A stretch of DNA of 64,000 nucleotides, from NCBI RefSeq assembly GCF_026627255.1, contig NZ_JAPNLM010000008.1:225105-289104 (forward strand). The letters are read 5' to 3'. Shown in pieces: positions 1-8,271 of this stretch. Position 1 is the first letter of the stretch, and each line of letters starts with the position of its first letter. The notes under the pieces are model-generated. The model saw only the letters and a program-made list of their open reading frames with translations. It did no database searches and was not told the DNA's origin. The translations under genes and the position numbers were made by a program. Source of the DNA: Streptomyces antarcticus. Its GTDB lineage: Bacteria; Actinomycetota; Actinomycetes; Streptomycetales; Streptomycetaceae.

Positions 1-62
1 AACGCGGCGAGCCGTTCGGGGTCGGCGGCGTCGAGGACCAGCTCACTGATGCGGCATGCCAT
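1..62 (-). CDS. Glyoxalase/bleomycin-resistance (VOC) superfamily protein, N-terminal fragment
   Basis: Only the first 20 codons lie in the window; the rest runs off the left edge. Reading the minus strand from the ATG at 62 gives MACRISELVLDAADPERLAA. An opening beta strand followed by D-x-x-D-P-x-R-x-A is the usual beginning of a VOC (glyoxalase-like) domain. The fold binds a metal or small ligand in a paired beta-alpha-beta-beta-beta module, but no function can be named from this fragment. The family call is inference from a short motif. Confidence 0.5.
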   Translation of the reverse strand, partial: MACRISELVLDAADPERLAA

Positions 63-99
63 GCCCCTGAGTGTACGAAAGGCGGCCGACCGGCTCCGC

Positions 100-528
100 T
101 CAGACCACGGCGAGCGGGATCAGCAGGGCGAAGGCGGCGCCCGCCTCGACGGCGTACGCGTAGAGCGAGGGGTGCTGGACGGGAGCGGCGAGCAGGACCA
201 CGCTCTGCCGGGCTGCGGCCGCCTCGACCCAGTCGGGTTCGGCGCCGAGCCCGCCCTCGTACCAGCCCTCGCAGGAGCCCGGTCCGGTGACGGCGAGGAA
301 GTCGTCCTCGCGGCGGTAGAAGGCCTGCCACCCGGCGGCAGGGACGGACCAGCCCTCGAAGTCGGTGAACTGGGCCCAGCCGCCGTCGCGTATCGCGGAG
401 TCGAACAGCCAGACCGGTGTGCCCTCGGGGGTGACCTCGGCGCCGGCCTGTTCGTCGGTGGTGAAGTGGACCATGGGGAGGGCGTCCGGGCCGTCGGCGG
501 TGCTGGGCCAGGCGTACATCGTGATCAT
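100..528 (-). CDS. Hypothetical 142-residue protein with hydrophobic C-terminal tail
   Basis: ATG start at 528, 142 residues. I do not recognise the family. The body (1-120) is acidic and rich in Trp, Tyr and Phe, with no signal peptide. The last 20 residues are hydrophobic (YAYAVEAGAAFALLIPLAVV) and could be a tail-anchor membrane helix or a buried terminal helix. Third-codon GC bias is strong and matches neighbouring genes, so I believe it is coding. The next gene on the same strand (Nudix hydrolase) is about 170 bp upstream, separated by GC-rich tandem repeats, so cotranscription is uncertain. Confidence 0.8.
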   Translation of the reverse strand: MITMYAWPSTADGPDALPMVHFTTDEQAGAEVTPEGTPVWLFDSAIRDGGWAQFTDFEGWSVPAAGWQAFYRREDDFLAVTGPGSCEGWYEGGLGAEPDWVEAAAARQSVVLLAAPVQHPSLYAYAVEAGAAFALLIPLAVV

Positions 529-631
529 CTGCTGAATCGTGTCCTGGTCGAAGGGGGCGCGGTGTCGCCGGCCGGCCGGCGAGGGCGGGCCTGCGGGGGC
601 TCCGGATGACGGATGGCGGATGACCGATGGC

Positions 632-687
632 GGGCTCCGGGCCCCGGGCTCCGGGCCCCGGGCTCCGGATGGCGGGCTCCGGGCGGG
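632..687. repeat. 14-bp tandem repeat (x4) between two minus-strand genes
   Basis: Four head-to-tail copies of a 14-bp unit beginning GGGCTCCGG: 632-645 and 646-659 are identical, 660-673 and 674-687 are diverged. The unit carries the palindrome GGGCCC, so several alternative hairpins can form. It lies directly after the stop of the Nudix gene and may serve as a terminator for it. Confidence 0.6.
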
Positions 688-698
688 CCCGGGGCGTC

Positions 699-1199
699 CT
701 AGTCGGCTGCCGGCCGCAGGCCGTTCTCCAGCTCCGCGGCGCCCTCGCCCGACTGGAGGACCCGGTAGGCCTCCGCGGTGCGCAGGCCGAGCGATCCGGG
801 CAGGTACGCCGTCAGCTCGGCGGGCTCGACCAGCCGCCAGGAGAGCAGTTCCTCTTCCTGGAGCGTGACGGAGGCGAGCTGCCCGGCGTCCAGCACCCCG
901 CCGTCGTAGAGGTACGCGACGAGCGGCGGGCGGGCCGTGCCGAGGGTCCAGTCCACCGCGAGCAGCCGGCCCAGCGGCACGTCGATGCCGATCTCCTCGG
1001 CGCTCTCGCGGCGGGCGGCCGTACGCGGCGACTCACCGAGGTCCGACTCGATGGTGCCGCCGGGAAGGGCCCAGCCGGCGCGGTAGTTGGGCTCGACGAG
1101 CAGCACCCGGCCCTCCGCGTCGCGGTAGAGGGCGGCGGCTCCGGCCAGCACCCGGGGCAGGCTCGCGATGTAGGTGGCGTAGTCATCCGTGGTGGTCAC
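699..1199 (-). CDS. Nudix hydrolase
   Basis: GTG start at 1199, 166 residues, typical for a single-domain Nudix pyrophosphohydrolase. The Nudix box lies at residues 48-72. The catalytic metal-binding part is intact as RESAEEIGI (64-72). The preceding glycine turn reads GTIESDLGE, two residues longer than the canonical GX5E. The family cleaves X-linked nucleoside diphosphates; the substrate (oxidised dNTP, NADH, ADP-ribose or other) cannot be told from sequence. Upstream of the GTG is a GGG/AGGG-rich stretch that could act as ribosome binding site. No clear operon partner. Confidence 0.92.
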   Translation of the reverse strand: MTTTDDYATYIASLPRVLAGAAALYRDAEGRVLLVEPNYRAGWALPGGTIESDLGESPRTAARRESAEEIGIDVPLGRLLAVDWTLGTARPPLVAYLYDGGVLDAGQLASVTLQEEELLSWRLVEPAELTAYLPGSLGLRTAEAYRVLQSGEGAAELENGLRPAAD

Positions 1200-1712
1200 G
1201 ACGCCACCCTACCCACGCGACCCGAGCGGGCGGAGGCCCCCTCCCGAAGGGCGCCATTGCGGATCAATCGGTCGCCGGCCGGCCGCGGAGACGGAACCGC
1301 ACCCTCCGCGCCGGACCGCCGTGAATGCGGAACCGCACCCCCGTGCCACCCGCGTCCGTTCACGCTTCCCATCGCCTTGACCGCGTCCTGCGGCCCGCGC
1401 GAGGAAGACGTCGGCCGCGATCACGAGGAGTCAGGCGAAGTCGTCCAGCACCCGGGCGAGCGCGGTGCCCGAGGCGCTGTCGAACGAGCCCTTGCCCAGG
1501 GCCGCCCAGGCCACGACGGCCAGTACAGCGATCACGTCGATCACCTCGATGGTGACGATTCCACGCTCATGCCGTCCCGCTATGGGGGTGTATGTATCCC
1601 TTTAAGGCGATGGCGTGCCGGGTGTGACCCAGGGCACCCATGGGCATAGGAGGATCCTCCGGTTAGGCTCATGGCGGCGCGACTGCACTGTTCGATAGCA
1701 AGGGAATGGCAA
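1200..1712. other. 513-bp intergenic region between Nudix gene and glycerate kinase
   Basis: The Nudix gene and glycerate kinase are divergent here. The left part (1200-1430) has no convincing gene. A short minus-strand ORF with a hydrophobic segment sits at 1431-1544. An AT-richer stretch at 1575-1605 (TATGTATCCCTTTAAG) and a GGAGGATCCTCC palindrome at about 1650 probably hold promoter elements of glycerate kinase. I could not assign -35/-10 boxes with confidence. Confidence 0.5.
1431..1544 (-). CDS. Possible 37-residue membrane peptide
   Basis: Reading from the GTG at 1544 gives a 37-residue ORF ending at a TGA at 1433-1431. Residues 3-17 form a strongly hydrophobic stretch (VIAVLAVVAWAAL), followed by a polar amphipathic C-terminus (LARVLDDFA). 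The composition looks like a real small membrane protein rather than a chance ORF, and upstream in-frame codons reach a stop without another start. The ribosome binding site is weak. Conservation in related genomes would decide it. Confidence 0.35.
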   Translation of the reverse strand: MIDVIAVLAVVAWAALGKGSFDSASGTALARVLDDFA

Positions 1713-2861
1713 GTGACGGACGGAGCAGTAACTGAGACCGCGCGCGTGCTCATCGCCGCGGACAAATTCAAGGGCTCGCTCACGGCCGTGCAGGTCGCGG
1801 AGCGGGTGACGGCCGGCCTTCGCAAGGCCGTACCGGGCGTGGAGATCGAGACCCTCCCCGTCGCGGACGGCGGCGACGGTACGGTCGCGGCCGCCGTGGC
1901 GGCCGGTTTCGAACGCCGGGAGGTACGGGTCACCGGGCCCCTCGGTGACCAGGTCACGGCCGCTTTCGCGCTGCGCGACGGCACCGCGGTGGTCGAGATG
2001 GCGGAGGCCTCCGGGCTGCAGCTGCTGCCGGCGGGCACCTTCGCCGCGCTGACCGCGACCACGTACGGCTCGGGCGAGCTGCTGAAGGCCGCCCTGGACG
2101 CGGGCGCCCGCTCGATCGTCTTCGGCGTGGGCGGGAGCGCCACCACCGACGGCGGCGCCGGCATGCTGGCCGCGCTGGGCGCGGTGTTCCTGGATGCGAA
2201 CGGCGAACCGGTCGGCCCGGGAGGCGGCGCGCTGGCCTCGCTGGCCTCCGCGGACCTGTCCGGGGTCGACCCGCGCTTCGCCGACGTGGACTTCGTCCTC
2301 GCCAGCGACGTGGACAACCCGCTGACGGGCCCCAAGGGCGCGCCCGCGGTCTACGGCCCGCAGAAGGGCGCCTCCGCGCAGGACGTGGCGACCCTCGACG
2401 CGGCACTGGCCCACTTCGCGGTGGTGCTGGAGAAGTCGATCGGCGCGAAGGCCGCCGAGTGCGCGGTGCTCCCGGGCGCGGGCGGCGCCGGCGGCATCGG
2501 CTACGGGGCGCTGCTTCTCGGCGCGACGTTCCGCCCCGGCATCGAACTGATGCTGGAGGTGCTGGGCTTCGCTCCGGCGCTGGAGCGCGCCACGGTGGTC
2601 ATCACCGGCGAGGGCTCGCTGGACGAGCAGACCCTGCACGGCAAGGCCCCGGCTGGCGTGGCGGCAGCCGCGCGCGCGGCGGGCAAGCCGGTGGTCGCGG
2701 TCTGCGGACGCCTGCTGCTGAGCCAGGAGGCCCTGGAGGCGGCCGGCATCCGCCGGGCGTACCCGCTGACGGACCTGGAGCCGGACCCGGCCAAGTCCAT
2801 CCCGAACGCGGGCCCCCTGCTGGAGCGGGTCGCGGCCCGCATCGCCGCCGACATCCTCTGA
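1713..2861 (+). CDS. glxK: Glycerate kinase
   Basis: ATP-dependent glycerate kinase of the GckA/GlxK type (382 residues), phosphorylating D-glycerate to feed glycolysis in the cytoplasm. Motifs seen: ADKFKGS at 16-22, DGGDGT at 52-57 (substrate/phosphate loop), a GVGGSATTDGGAGM loop near 138-151, SDVDNPLTG near 199, and a C-terminal ITGEGSLDEQTLHGKAP segment. I chose the GTG at 1713 because AAGGGA lies 8 bases upstream and the translated family start (ARVLIAADKFKGS) follows soon after; an in-frame ATG at 1671 would add 14 unlikely residues. Transcribed alone, followed by a strong hairpin. Confidence 0.95.
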   Translation: MTDGAVTETARVLIAADKFKGSLTAVQVAERVTAGLRKAVPGVEIETLPVADGGDGTVAAAVAAGFERREVRVTGPLGDQVTAAFALRDGTAVVEMAEASGLQLLPAGTFAALTATTYGSGELLKAALDAGARSIVFGVGGSATTDGGAGMLAALGAVFLDANGEPVGPGGGALASLASADLSGVDPRFADVDFVLASDVDNPLTGPKGAPAVYGPQKGASAQDVATLDAALAHFAVVLEKSIGAKAAECAVLPGAGGAGGIGYGALLLGATFRPGIELMLEVLGFAPALERATVVITGEGSLDEQTLHGKAPAGVAAAARAAGKPVVAVCGRLLLSQEALEAAGIRRAYPLTDLEPDPAKSIPNAGPLLERVAARIAADIL

Positions 2862-2933
2862 CGAAGCCGGTCACGGACCCGGGGCCCCCCGCCCCGGTCG
2901 CCGTCCCCGTCCCCGCCCCGTCACGGTTTCCGA

Positions 2934-2961
2934 GGCCCGGGCCCCTTCGGGGGTCCGGGCC
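2934..2961 (+). terminator. Rho-independent-type terminator after glycerate kinase
   Basis: A 12-bp stem (GGCCCGGGCCCC with its complement, one G-U pair) closed by a UUCG tetraloop, 72 bases after the glycerate kinase stop. No T-tract follows, as is common in Streptomyces. Confidence 0.75.
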
Positions 2962-3105
2962 CGGCCCGTTCCCGGGCCGGAGTCTTCGTGCGGGCCCGTA
3001 CGGCGGCGGCCCCGGCGCCGCCTTCGGACCCGGCGCCGGTGCCGTGCGGCCGCAGGTGTCCCCGCAACCGCCGCCAAACCACCGCGACAGTGTTAGAAAT
3101 GGCTC

Positions 3106-5958
3106 ATGACCGGACGTAAGGGTCGCCAGCCGACCGGGTGGGGTGCGCGGCTGCTCGCGCGCCTGTCCCTGGGCGCGCGCAGTGTGGCCGGTCAGGTCTT
3201 CGCCCTCCAGGCCGCCATCGTGCTGCTGCTGATCACCGCCGCCTCGGTGGCCCTGGTGGTCCAGGCCCGCTTCGACAGCCAGCGCGACGCCCGCCACCGC
3301 TCGCTCGCGGCCGCCGAGGCCTTCGCCCACGCCCCGGGCCTGCCCGAGGCCCTGAGGGCACCGAACCCGACCCTCGGGCTCCAGCCGCTGGCCGAGGCCG
3401 CCCGCCGGGCCTCGGGAATCGACTTCCTCGCCGTCATGGACACCTCCGGGATCCGCTACACCGACTCGCGGCCCGAGCTGATCGGCCGGCGCGCCACCGG
3501 CGACCTCTCGCGCGCCGCCGCCGGGCAGTCGTTCACCGAGTCCTTCGAGGGCGCGCCCAGCGACGCGGTCCGGGCCGTGGTGCCCGTACGGGACGCGCGC
3601 GGCGCCGTCGTGGGCCTGGTCAGCACCGGCATCGAGGTGGAGAACGTCTCCGAGGTGGTCGAGGACCAGCTCCCGCTGCTCCTGGGCGCCGCCGTCTGCG
3701 CCCTGCTGCTCGGCACCGGCAGCGCCGCGCTCGTCAGCCGCCGGCTGCGGCGCCAGACGCACGGCCTGGGCGCCGCCGAGATGAACCGGATGAACGAGCA
3801 CCACGAGGCGGTCCTGCACGCCGTCCGCGAGGGCGTGCTCATCATCGGCGCCGACGGCCGGCTGGTCCTCGCCAACGACGAGGCCCGCCGCCTCCTGAAC
3901 CTGCCCGCGGACTCCGAGCAGCGCCACGTCACCGGCCTCGGCCTCGACCCGCGCACCACCGAGCTGCTCGTCTCCGGGCGGGTCGCCACGGACGAGGTCC
4001 ACCTCGCCGGCGACCGGCTGCTGGCCGTCAACGTACGGCCCACCGAGCCGTACGCGGGCCGGCCCTCCGGCAGCGTCATGACCCTGCGCGACACCACCGA
4101 GCTCGCCGCGCTCTCCGGCCGGGCCGAGGTGGCCCGGGAGCGGCTGCAGCTGCTGTACGACGCCGGGGTGCGGATCGGCACGACCCTGGACGTGGTGCGG
4201 ACCGCCGAGGAGCTGTCGGAGGTCGCCGTGCCGCGCTTCGCGGACTTCGTCACCGTGGAGCTGCTGGAGCCGGTGCTGCGCGGGGACGAGCCCGTCCGCG
4301 CCGCCGGCGTGTACACCGAGATGCGCCGGGCGGCGATGACCGGCGTACGCACCGACCAGCCGCTCCAGCCGGTCGGCGACGTGATCCGCTTCATCGTGCC
4401 GACGGCCCCGATGTCGGCGGCGCTGAGCGCCGGGCACGCGGTGCTCGCGGCCGATCTGAACGCCGCCATGGGGTGGCGGGCCCAGGACGCGGCCGGGACC
4501 CGGGTGGCCCTCGACTACGGGCTGCATTCGCTGATCTCCGCACCGCTCCAGGCGCGGGGGGTGGTCCTGGGCATGGCCAACTTCTGGCGGGCCGCCGACA
4601 CCCCGGAGGCGTTCGACGAGGAGGACCTGTCGTTCGCCGAGGAGCTGGGGGCGCGCGCGGCCGTCTCCATCGACAACGCCCGCCGCTACACGCGGGAGCA
4701 CGCGACGGCCGTGGCGCTCCAGCGGAGCCTGCTGCCCCGCGTGCTGCCCGACCAGACGGCCGTGGACGTGGCGTTCCGCTACCTGCCGGCGAAGGCGGGG
4801 GTGGGCGGGGACTGGTTCGACGTGATCCCGCTGCCCGGGGCCCGGGTGGCGCTGGTGGTCGGGGACGTCGTCGGGCACGGGGTGCACGCGGCGGCCACGA
4901 TGGGCCGGCTGCGGACCGCCGTGCACAACTTCTCCACCCTGGACCTGCCCCCCGACGAACTGCTCGGGCACCTGGACGAGCTGATCAACCGGATCGACCA
5001 GAGCGAGACCCGCCCGGGCCCGGCCGACGACGTCTCCGGCGAGGGCTCCGACGGAACCTTCGCCGGCCCCGGACCCGGCGACGGCGACGGTGACGGCGGG
5101 ACGGAGTTCCTCGACGAGCCCGCCGCCGTCACCGGCGCCACCTGCCTGTACGCCGTCTACGACCCCGTCTCCGGCCGGTGCGTGATGGCCAGCGCCGGGC
5201 ACCCTGGGCCCGCCCTGGTCCACCCCGACGGGCGCGTGGAGTTCCCCGAGCTGCCGGCCGGCCTCCCCCTCGGTGTCGGCGGCATGCCCTTCGAGGCCAC
5301 CGAACTCCGGCTGCCGGAGGGGAGCCGGCTCGCGCTGTTCACCGACGGCCTGGTCGAGGACCGCGACCGGGACTTCGACACCGGGTTGGGCCTGCTCGCC
5401 GAGACCCTGTCCCGGCCGGGCCGGAGCCCCGACCAGGCCTGCGCGGACGTGCTCGCCGCGATGCTGTTCCCGGTGCCGGGCGACGACATCGCCCTGCTGA
5501 TCGCCGACACACGGCGGCTGGAGGCCGACCGGATCGCCGAGTGGGAGGTGCCCGGGGAGCCGTCGGCCGTGTCGCGCGTGCGCAACGCGGGGTCGGCGCA
5601 GCTCACCGCCTGGGGCCTGGAGGAGATCGCCTTCACCACCGAGCTCATCCTCAGCGAGCTGGTCACCAACGCCATCCGGTACGGGAGCGCGCCCGTACGG
5701 GTGCGGCTGCTGCGCGACCGGAGCCTGATCTGCGAGGTCTCCGACGGCAGCAGCACCTCCCCGCACCTGCGGTACGCGGCCACCACCGACGAGGGCGGAC
5801 GCGGGCTGTTCCTCGTCGCGCAGTACGCCGACCGGTGGGGCACCCGCTACACCGAGCGCGGCAAGGTGATCTGGGCCGAGCTGCCGCTGACCGGCGGCGC
5901 GGAACCGCCTGCGCCGGCGCCGCTGGACCTGGACGCGCTGGAGGACCTGGCCTGGTGA
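3106..5958 (+). CDS. Membrane sensor SpoIIE-family phosphatase with PAS, GAF and ATPase domains
   Basis: A 950-residue signalling protein. A first membrane helix at about 27-50, an extracytoplasmic sensor region (about 52-188), a second helix (about 189-211), a PAS domain (about 231-335, VREGVLIIGADGRLVLANDEA), a GAF domain (about 348-530), a PP2C/SpoIIE phosphatase (about 545-800; VGGDWFDV at 566, FTDGL at 745), and a GHKL ATPase of the RsbW anti-sigma kinase type (about 820-940; N-box ELVTNAIRYG at 848). Such proteins couple stimulus sensing to dephosphorylation and phosphorylation of anti-sigma-factor antagonists. The phosphatase domain carries a 35-residue acidic Gly/Asp insertion at 635-670. 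Start ATG at 3106; no clear Shine-Dalgarno. Convergent with another SpoIIE protein. Confidence 0.93.
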   Translation: MTGRKGRQPTGWGARLLARLSLGARSVAGQVFALQAAIVLLLITAASVALVVQARFDSQRDARHRSLAAAEAFAHAPGLPEALRAPNPTLGLQPLAEAARRASGIDFLAVMDTSGIRYTDSRPELIGRRATGDLSRAAAGQSFTESFEGAPSDAVRAVVPVRDARGAVVGLVSTGIEVENVSEVVEDQLPLLLGAAVCALLLGTGSAALVSRRLRRQTHGLGAAEMNRMNEHHEAVLHAVREGVLIIGADGRLVLANDEARRLLNLPADSEQRHVTGLGLDPRTTELLVSGRVATDEVHLAGDRLLAVNVRPTEPYAGRPSGSVMTLRDTTELAALSGRAEVARERLQLLYDAGVRIGTTLDVVRTAEELSEVAVPRFADFVTVELLEPVLRGDEPVRAAGVYTEMRRAAMTGVRTDQPLQPVGDVIRFIVPTAPMSAALSAGHAVLAADLNAAMGWRAQDAAGTRVALDYGLHSLISAPLQARGVVLGMANFWRAADTPEAFDEEDLSFAEELGARAAVSIDNARRYTREHATAVALQRSLLPRVLPDQTAVDVAFRYLPAKAGVGGDWFDVIPLPGARVALVVGDVVGHGVHAAATMGRLRTAVHNFSTLDLPPDELLGHLDELINRIDQSETRPGPADDVSGEGSDGTFAGPGPGDGDGDGGTEFLDEPAAVTGATCLYAVYDPVSGRCVMASAGHPGPALVHPDGRVEFPELPAGLPLGVGGMPFEATELRLPEGSRLALFTDGLVEDRDRDFDTGLGLLAETLSRPGRSPDQACADVLAAMLFPVPGDDIALLIADTRRLEADRIAEWEVPGEPSAVSRVRNAGSAQLTAWGLEEIAFTTELILSELVTNAIRYGSAPVRVRLLRDRSLICEVSDGSSTSPHLRYAATTDEGGRGLFLVAQYADRWGTRYTERGKVIWAELPLTGGAEPPAPAPLDLDALEDLAW

Positions 5959-5996
5959 CGCGGGCCGCGGTGGCCGCCCGAACCGTACGCGCCGGC

Positions 5997-6042
5997 GGCC
6001 GTACGCGTCACCGACGGTGCGCGTCAGGGGCCGTACGCGTCA
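5997..6042. repeat. 14-bp direct repeat straddling a stop codon
   Basis: GGCCGTACGCGTCA occurs at 5997-6010 and again at 6029-6042, 32 bp apart. The first copy contains the stop codon of the minus-strand SpoIIE gene, the second encodes its last coding residues. This looks like a small tandem duplication of the 3' end. Confidence 0.6.
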
Positions 6043-8116
6043 GCGGTCGCACCTCACCGGTCACGGGCAGGGTGCGCGCCAGCAGCACCGCCACGTCGTC
6101 CTGCGGGGCGCCGGGCAGCAGCCCCGCCAGGATTCCGTCGCACAGCTCCTCCAAGGGCTGCCGCACGTCCCCCAGGGCCAGCGCCAGCTGGTCCATGCCC
6201 TGGTCCAGGTCGCGGTCCCGGGCCTCGATGAGGCCGTCGGTGTAGAGCGCGAGCAGGGTCCCCGGTGGCAGCCGCACCTCCTCGGTGCGGAAGTCCTGCC
6301 CTCCGGTGCCCAGCGGGGTCCCGGGCGGGCCGTCGAGGAAGGTGATCGTCCCGTCCGCGGTGACCACGGCCGGCGGCGGGTGGCCCGCGCGGGCGATCTC
6401 GCACACCCCCGTCACCGGGTCGTGGACGGCGTACACGCAGGTGGCCATCTCGTCCTCCCCCAGGTCGGCCACCACGGCGTCGAGCGACCGGAGCATCCGC
6501 GCCGGGGGCACCTCGTGGCGCGCGAGGGTACGGACGGCCGTGCGCAGCTGCCCCATCACGGCCGCCGCGTGGATGCCGTGGCCCATGACGTCGCCGATGA
6601 CCAGACCGGTGCGCCCTCCGGCCAGCCGGATCACGTCGAACCAGTCCCCGCCGACGTCGTGGTCGCTGGCGGGCAGATAGCGCCCGGTGAGCTCCAGACC
6701 GGCGACCCGGGGCAGCTCGCTGTTGGTGAGGCTGCGCTGGAGGGTCAGGGCGGCCTGGCGCTGACGGGTGTACATCCGGGCGTTGTCGATGTTGAGGGCC
6801 GCGCGGGCGACCAGCTCGTCGACCAGCACGCAGTCCTCGTCGTCGAACGGCTCCCGCTCCCGGACCCGGGTGACGGCGACGGCCCCGAGCACGGTGCCCC
6901 GGGCGACCAGGGGGATCAGGCGGGCGGAGCCGAGGGTCGCGAGGTAGGCGCGCAGGGCCTCGGCGCGCGGGTCCGTGATCAGCGCGGGGACGTCGGAGCG
7001 GTAGAGGTTCATGGCCCGCCCGCCCTCGATGACCCGCTCGTAGACGGTGCCCCGGGGGATCTGGAAGGTCTGGCCCGCGGCGAGTTTCGCGGTGGGGGCC
7101 GTCGGGTCGGGGAACCGGGCGGCCAGCCGGCGCAGGACGCCGCGCGTGGAGCCGCCGGCGTCGTCCGGTTCGAGCACGGCTTCCAGGAGCTGTACGTCGG
7201 CCGAGTCGGCGAGCTGCGGTACCAGGACCTCGACGATCTCCTGGGCGGTCTGCTTCAGGTCCAGGGTGGTTCCGATCCGCGTGCCGGCCTCCGCGAGCAG
7301 GGCGAACCGGCTCCGGGCCCGGCCCGCCTCGGCCTGGGCCCACTGGCCCTCGGTGATGTCGATCAGGGAGGCGATCACGCCCAGGGGCCGCCCGCCGCCG
7401 TCCAGCAGCGGGGCGTACGAGCAGGACCACGTCCGGTCGCGGTCCGGGTCGGCGGGGGTGCGGCCCGTGCGGCGGACGTCGACGACGGCCGTGCCGCTGT
7501 CGAGGACCTGGCGCATCGTCGCCTCCAGCGCGATGGCGTTGACTCCGGGCACCACCTCGGTGAGGCGTTTGCCCAGGTGCTCGGCGGCGGAGACGCCGTT
7601 CATCCGGGCCAGCGCGTCGTTGACCCGCAGGAACCGCAGGTCGGGGCCGAGGGTGGCGAGGCCGATGGGCGACTGGGTGAACAGGCTCTGGAGGGCGGCG
7701 AGGGAGTCCCGCATGTGGAGGACCTCGGAGGTCTCCACGGCGATCAGCATCGCCCCGGTGCGCCCCTGGGGGTCGGCGGCGGGGACGATCCACATCTCCA
7801 TCATCACGCGGTGGCCGTCGCGGTGGCGCACGGGCAGCGTCCCGACGACGGTCCCCCCGGCCTGGACGCGGCGGGTCAGCTCGTCGGCCAGTCCGCGGTT
7901 GGCCTCGGGGACGAGTACGGAGGTCCCGGGGCGGCCGAGGATGTCCTCAGGGCGGTGCCCGAGCAGGTCCTGGGCGGCGAGGGACCACTCCACGATCCGC
8001 CCGTCGGCGTCCTCCCGCCACAGGGCGATGGGCAGCAGCTCGCGGAGCACACCCGCGTACCCGACAGCCGCCGCCGGCTGATCCGGCACCTCGCTCGTCG
8101 ACTGGTAAGTGTCCAA
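6008..8116 (-). CDS. SpoIIE-family phosphatase with two PAS domains and a GAF domain
   Basis: 702 residues, no membrane helix, so probably cytosolic. Order: PAS 1 (about 22-135, LLPIALWREDADGRIVEWS), PAS 2 (about 145-260, with RVNDALARMNG), GAF (about 280-440), SpoIIE/PP2C phosphatase (about 460-685; GGDWFDV near 489, YTDGLIEARD near 625). Unlike the convergent gene at 3106-5958 it lacks a C-terminal RsbW-like ATPase, so it should only dephosphorylate its antagonist partner. No anti-sigma or antagonist gene lies nearby, so the target is unknown. A 14-bp repeat overlaps its stop codon. Confidence 0.93.
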   Translation of the reverse strand: MDTYQSTSEVPDQPAAAVGYAGVLRELLPIALWREDADGRIVEWSLAAQDLLGHRPEDILGRPGTSVLVPEANRGLADELTRRVQAGGTVVGTLPVRHRDGHRVMMEMWIVPAADPQGRTGAMLIAVETSEVLHMRDSLAALQSLFTQSPIGLATLGPDLRFLRVNDALARMNGVSAAEHLGKRLTEVVPGVNAIALEATMRQVLDSGTAVVDVRRTGRTPADPDRDRTWSCSYAPLLDGGGRPLGVIASLIDITEGQWAQAEAGRARSRFALLAEAGTRIGTTLDLKQTAQEIVEVLVPQLADSADVQLLEAVLEPDDAGGSTRGVLRRLAARFPDPTAPTAKLAAGQTFQIPRGTVYERVIEGGRAMNLYRSDVPALITDPRAEALRAYLATLGSARLIPLVARGTVLGAVAVTRVREREPFDDEDCVLVDELVARAALNIDNARMYTRQRQAALTLQRSLTNSELPRVAGLELTGRYLPASDHDVGGDWFDVIRLAGGRTGLVIGDVMGHGIHAAAVMGQLRTAVRTLARHEVPPARMLRSLDAVVADLGEDEMATCVYAVHDPVTGVCEIARAGHPPPAVVTADGTITFLDGPPGTPLGTGGQDFRTEEVRLPPGTLLALYTDGLIEARDRDLDQGMDQLALALGDVRQPLEELCDGILAGLLPGAPQDDVAVLLARTLPVTGEVRPLTRTAPDAHRR

Positions 8117-8271
8117 CGCACCGACCTCACCCGGGGGGCCCGATTCCTTCGATTCACCCTATCCGAGGCATCGCCGGCAGGCTCTGCGTCGCGAACAGCC
8201 GACTGGGGCGGCCGAGTGGCCGGGCAACCGGGCGGGCTGAGCGGCGGCCCGCCGCCGCCCGGGCCCGCCGC

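Noticed and set aside
1209..1424. 71-codon minus-strand ORF in the Nudix-glycerate kinase gap
   Set aside because: Arg/Gly-rich, no hydrophobic or domain pattern and no ribosome binding site.
2602..5766. A long open frame of 1054 codons on the minus strand
   Set aside because: It lies opposite the clear SpoIIE gene and the 3' half of glycerate kinase, has biased low-complexity content rich in Gly/Arg/His and no recognisable domain; typical antisense frame in high-GC DNA.
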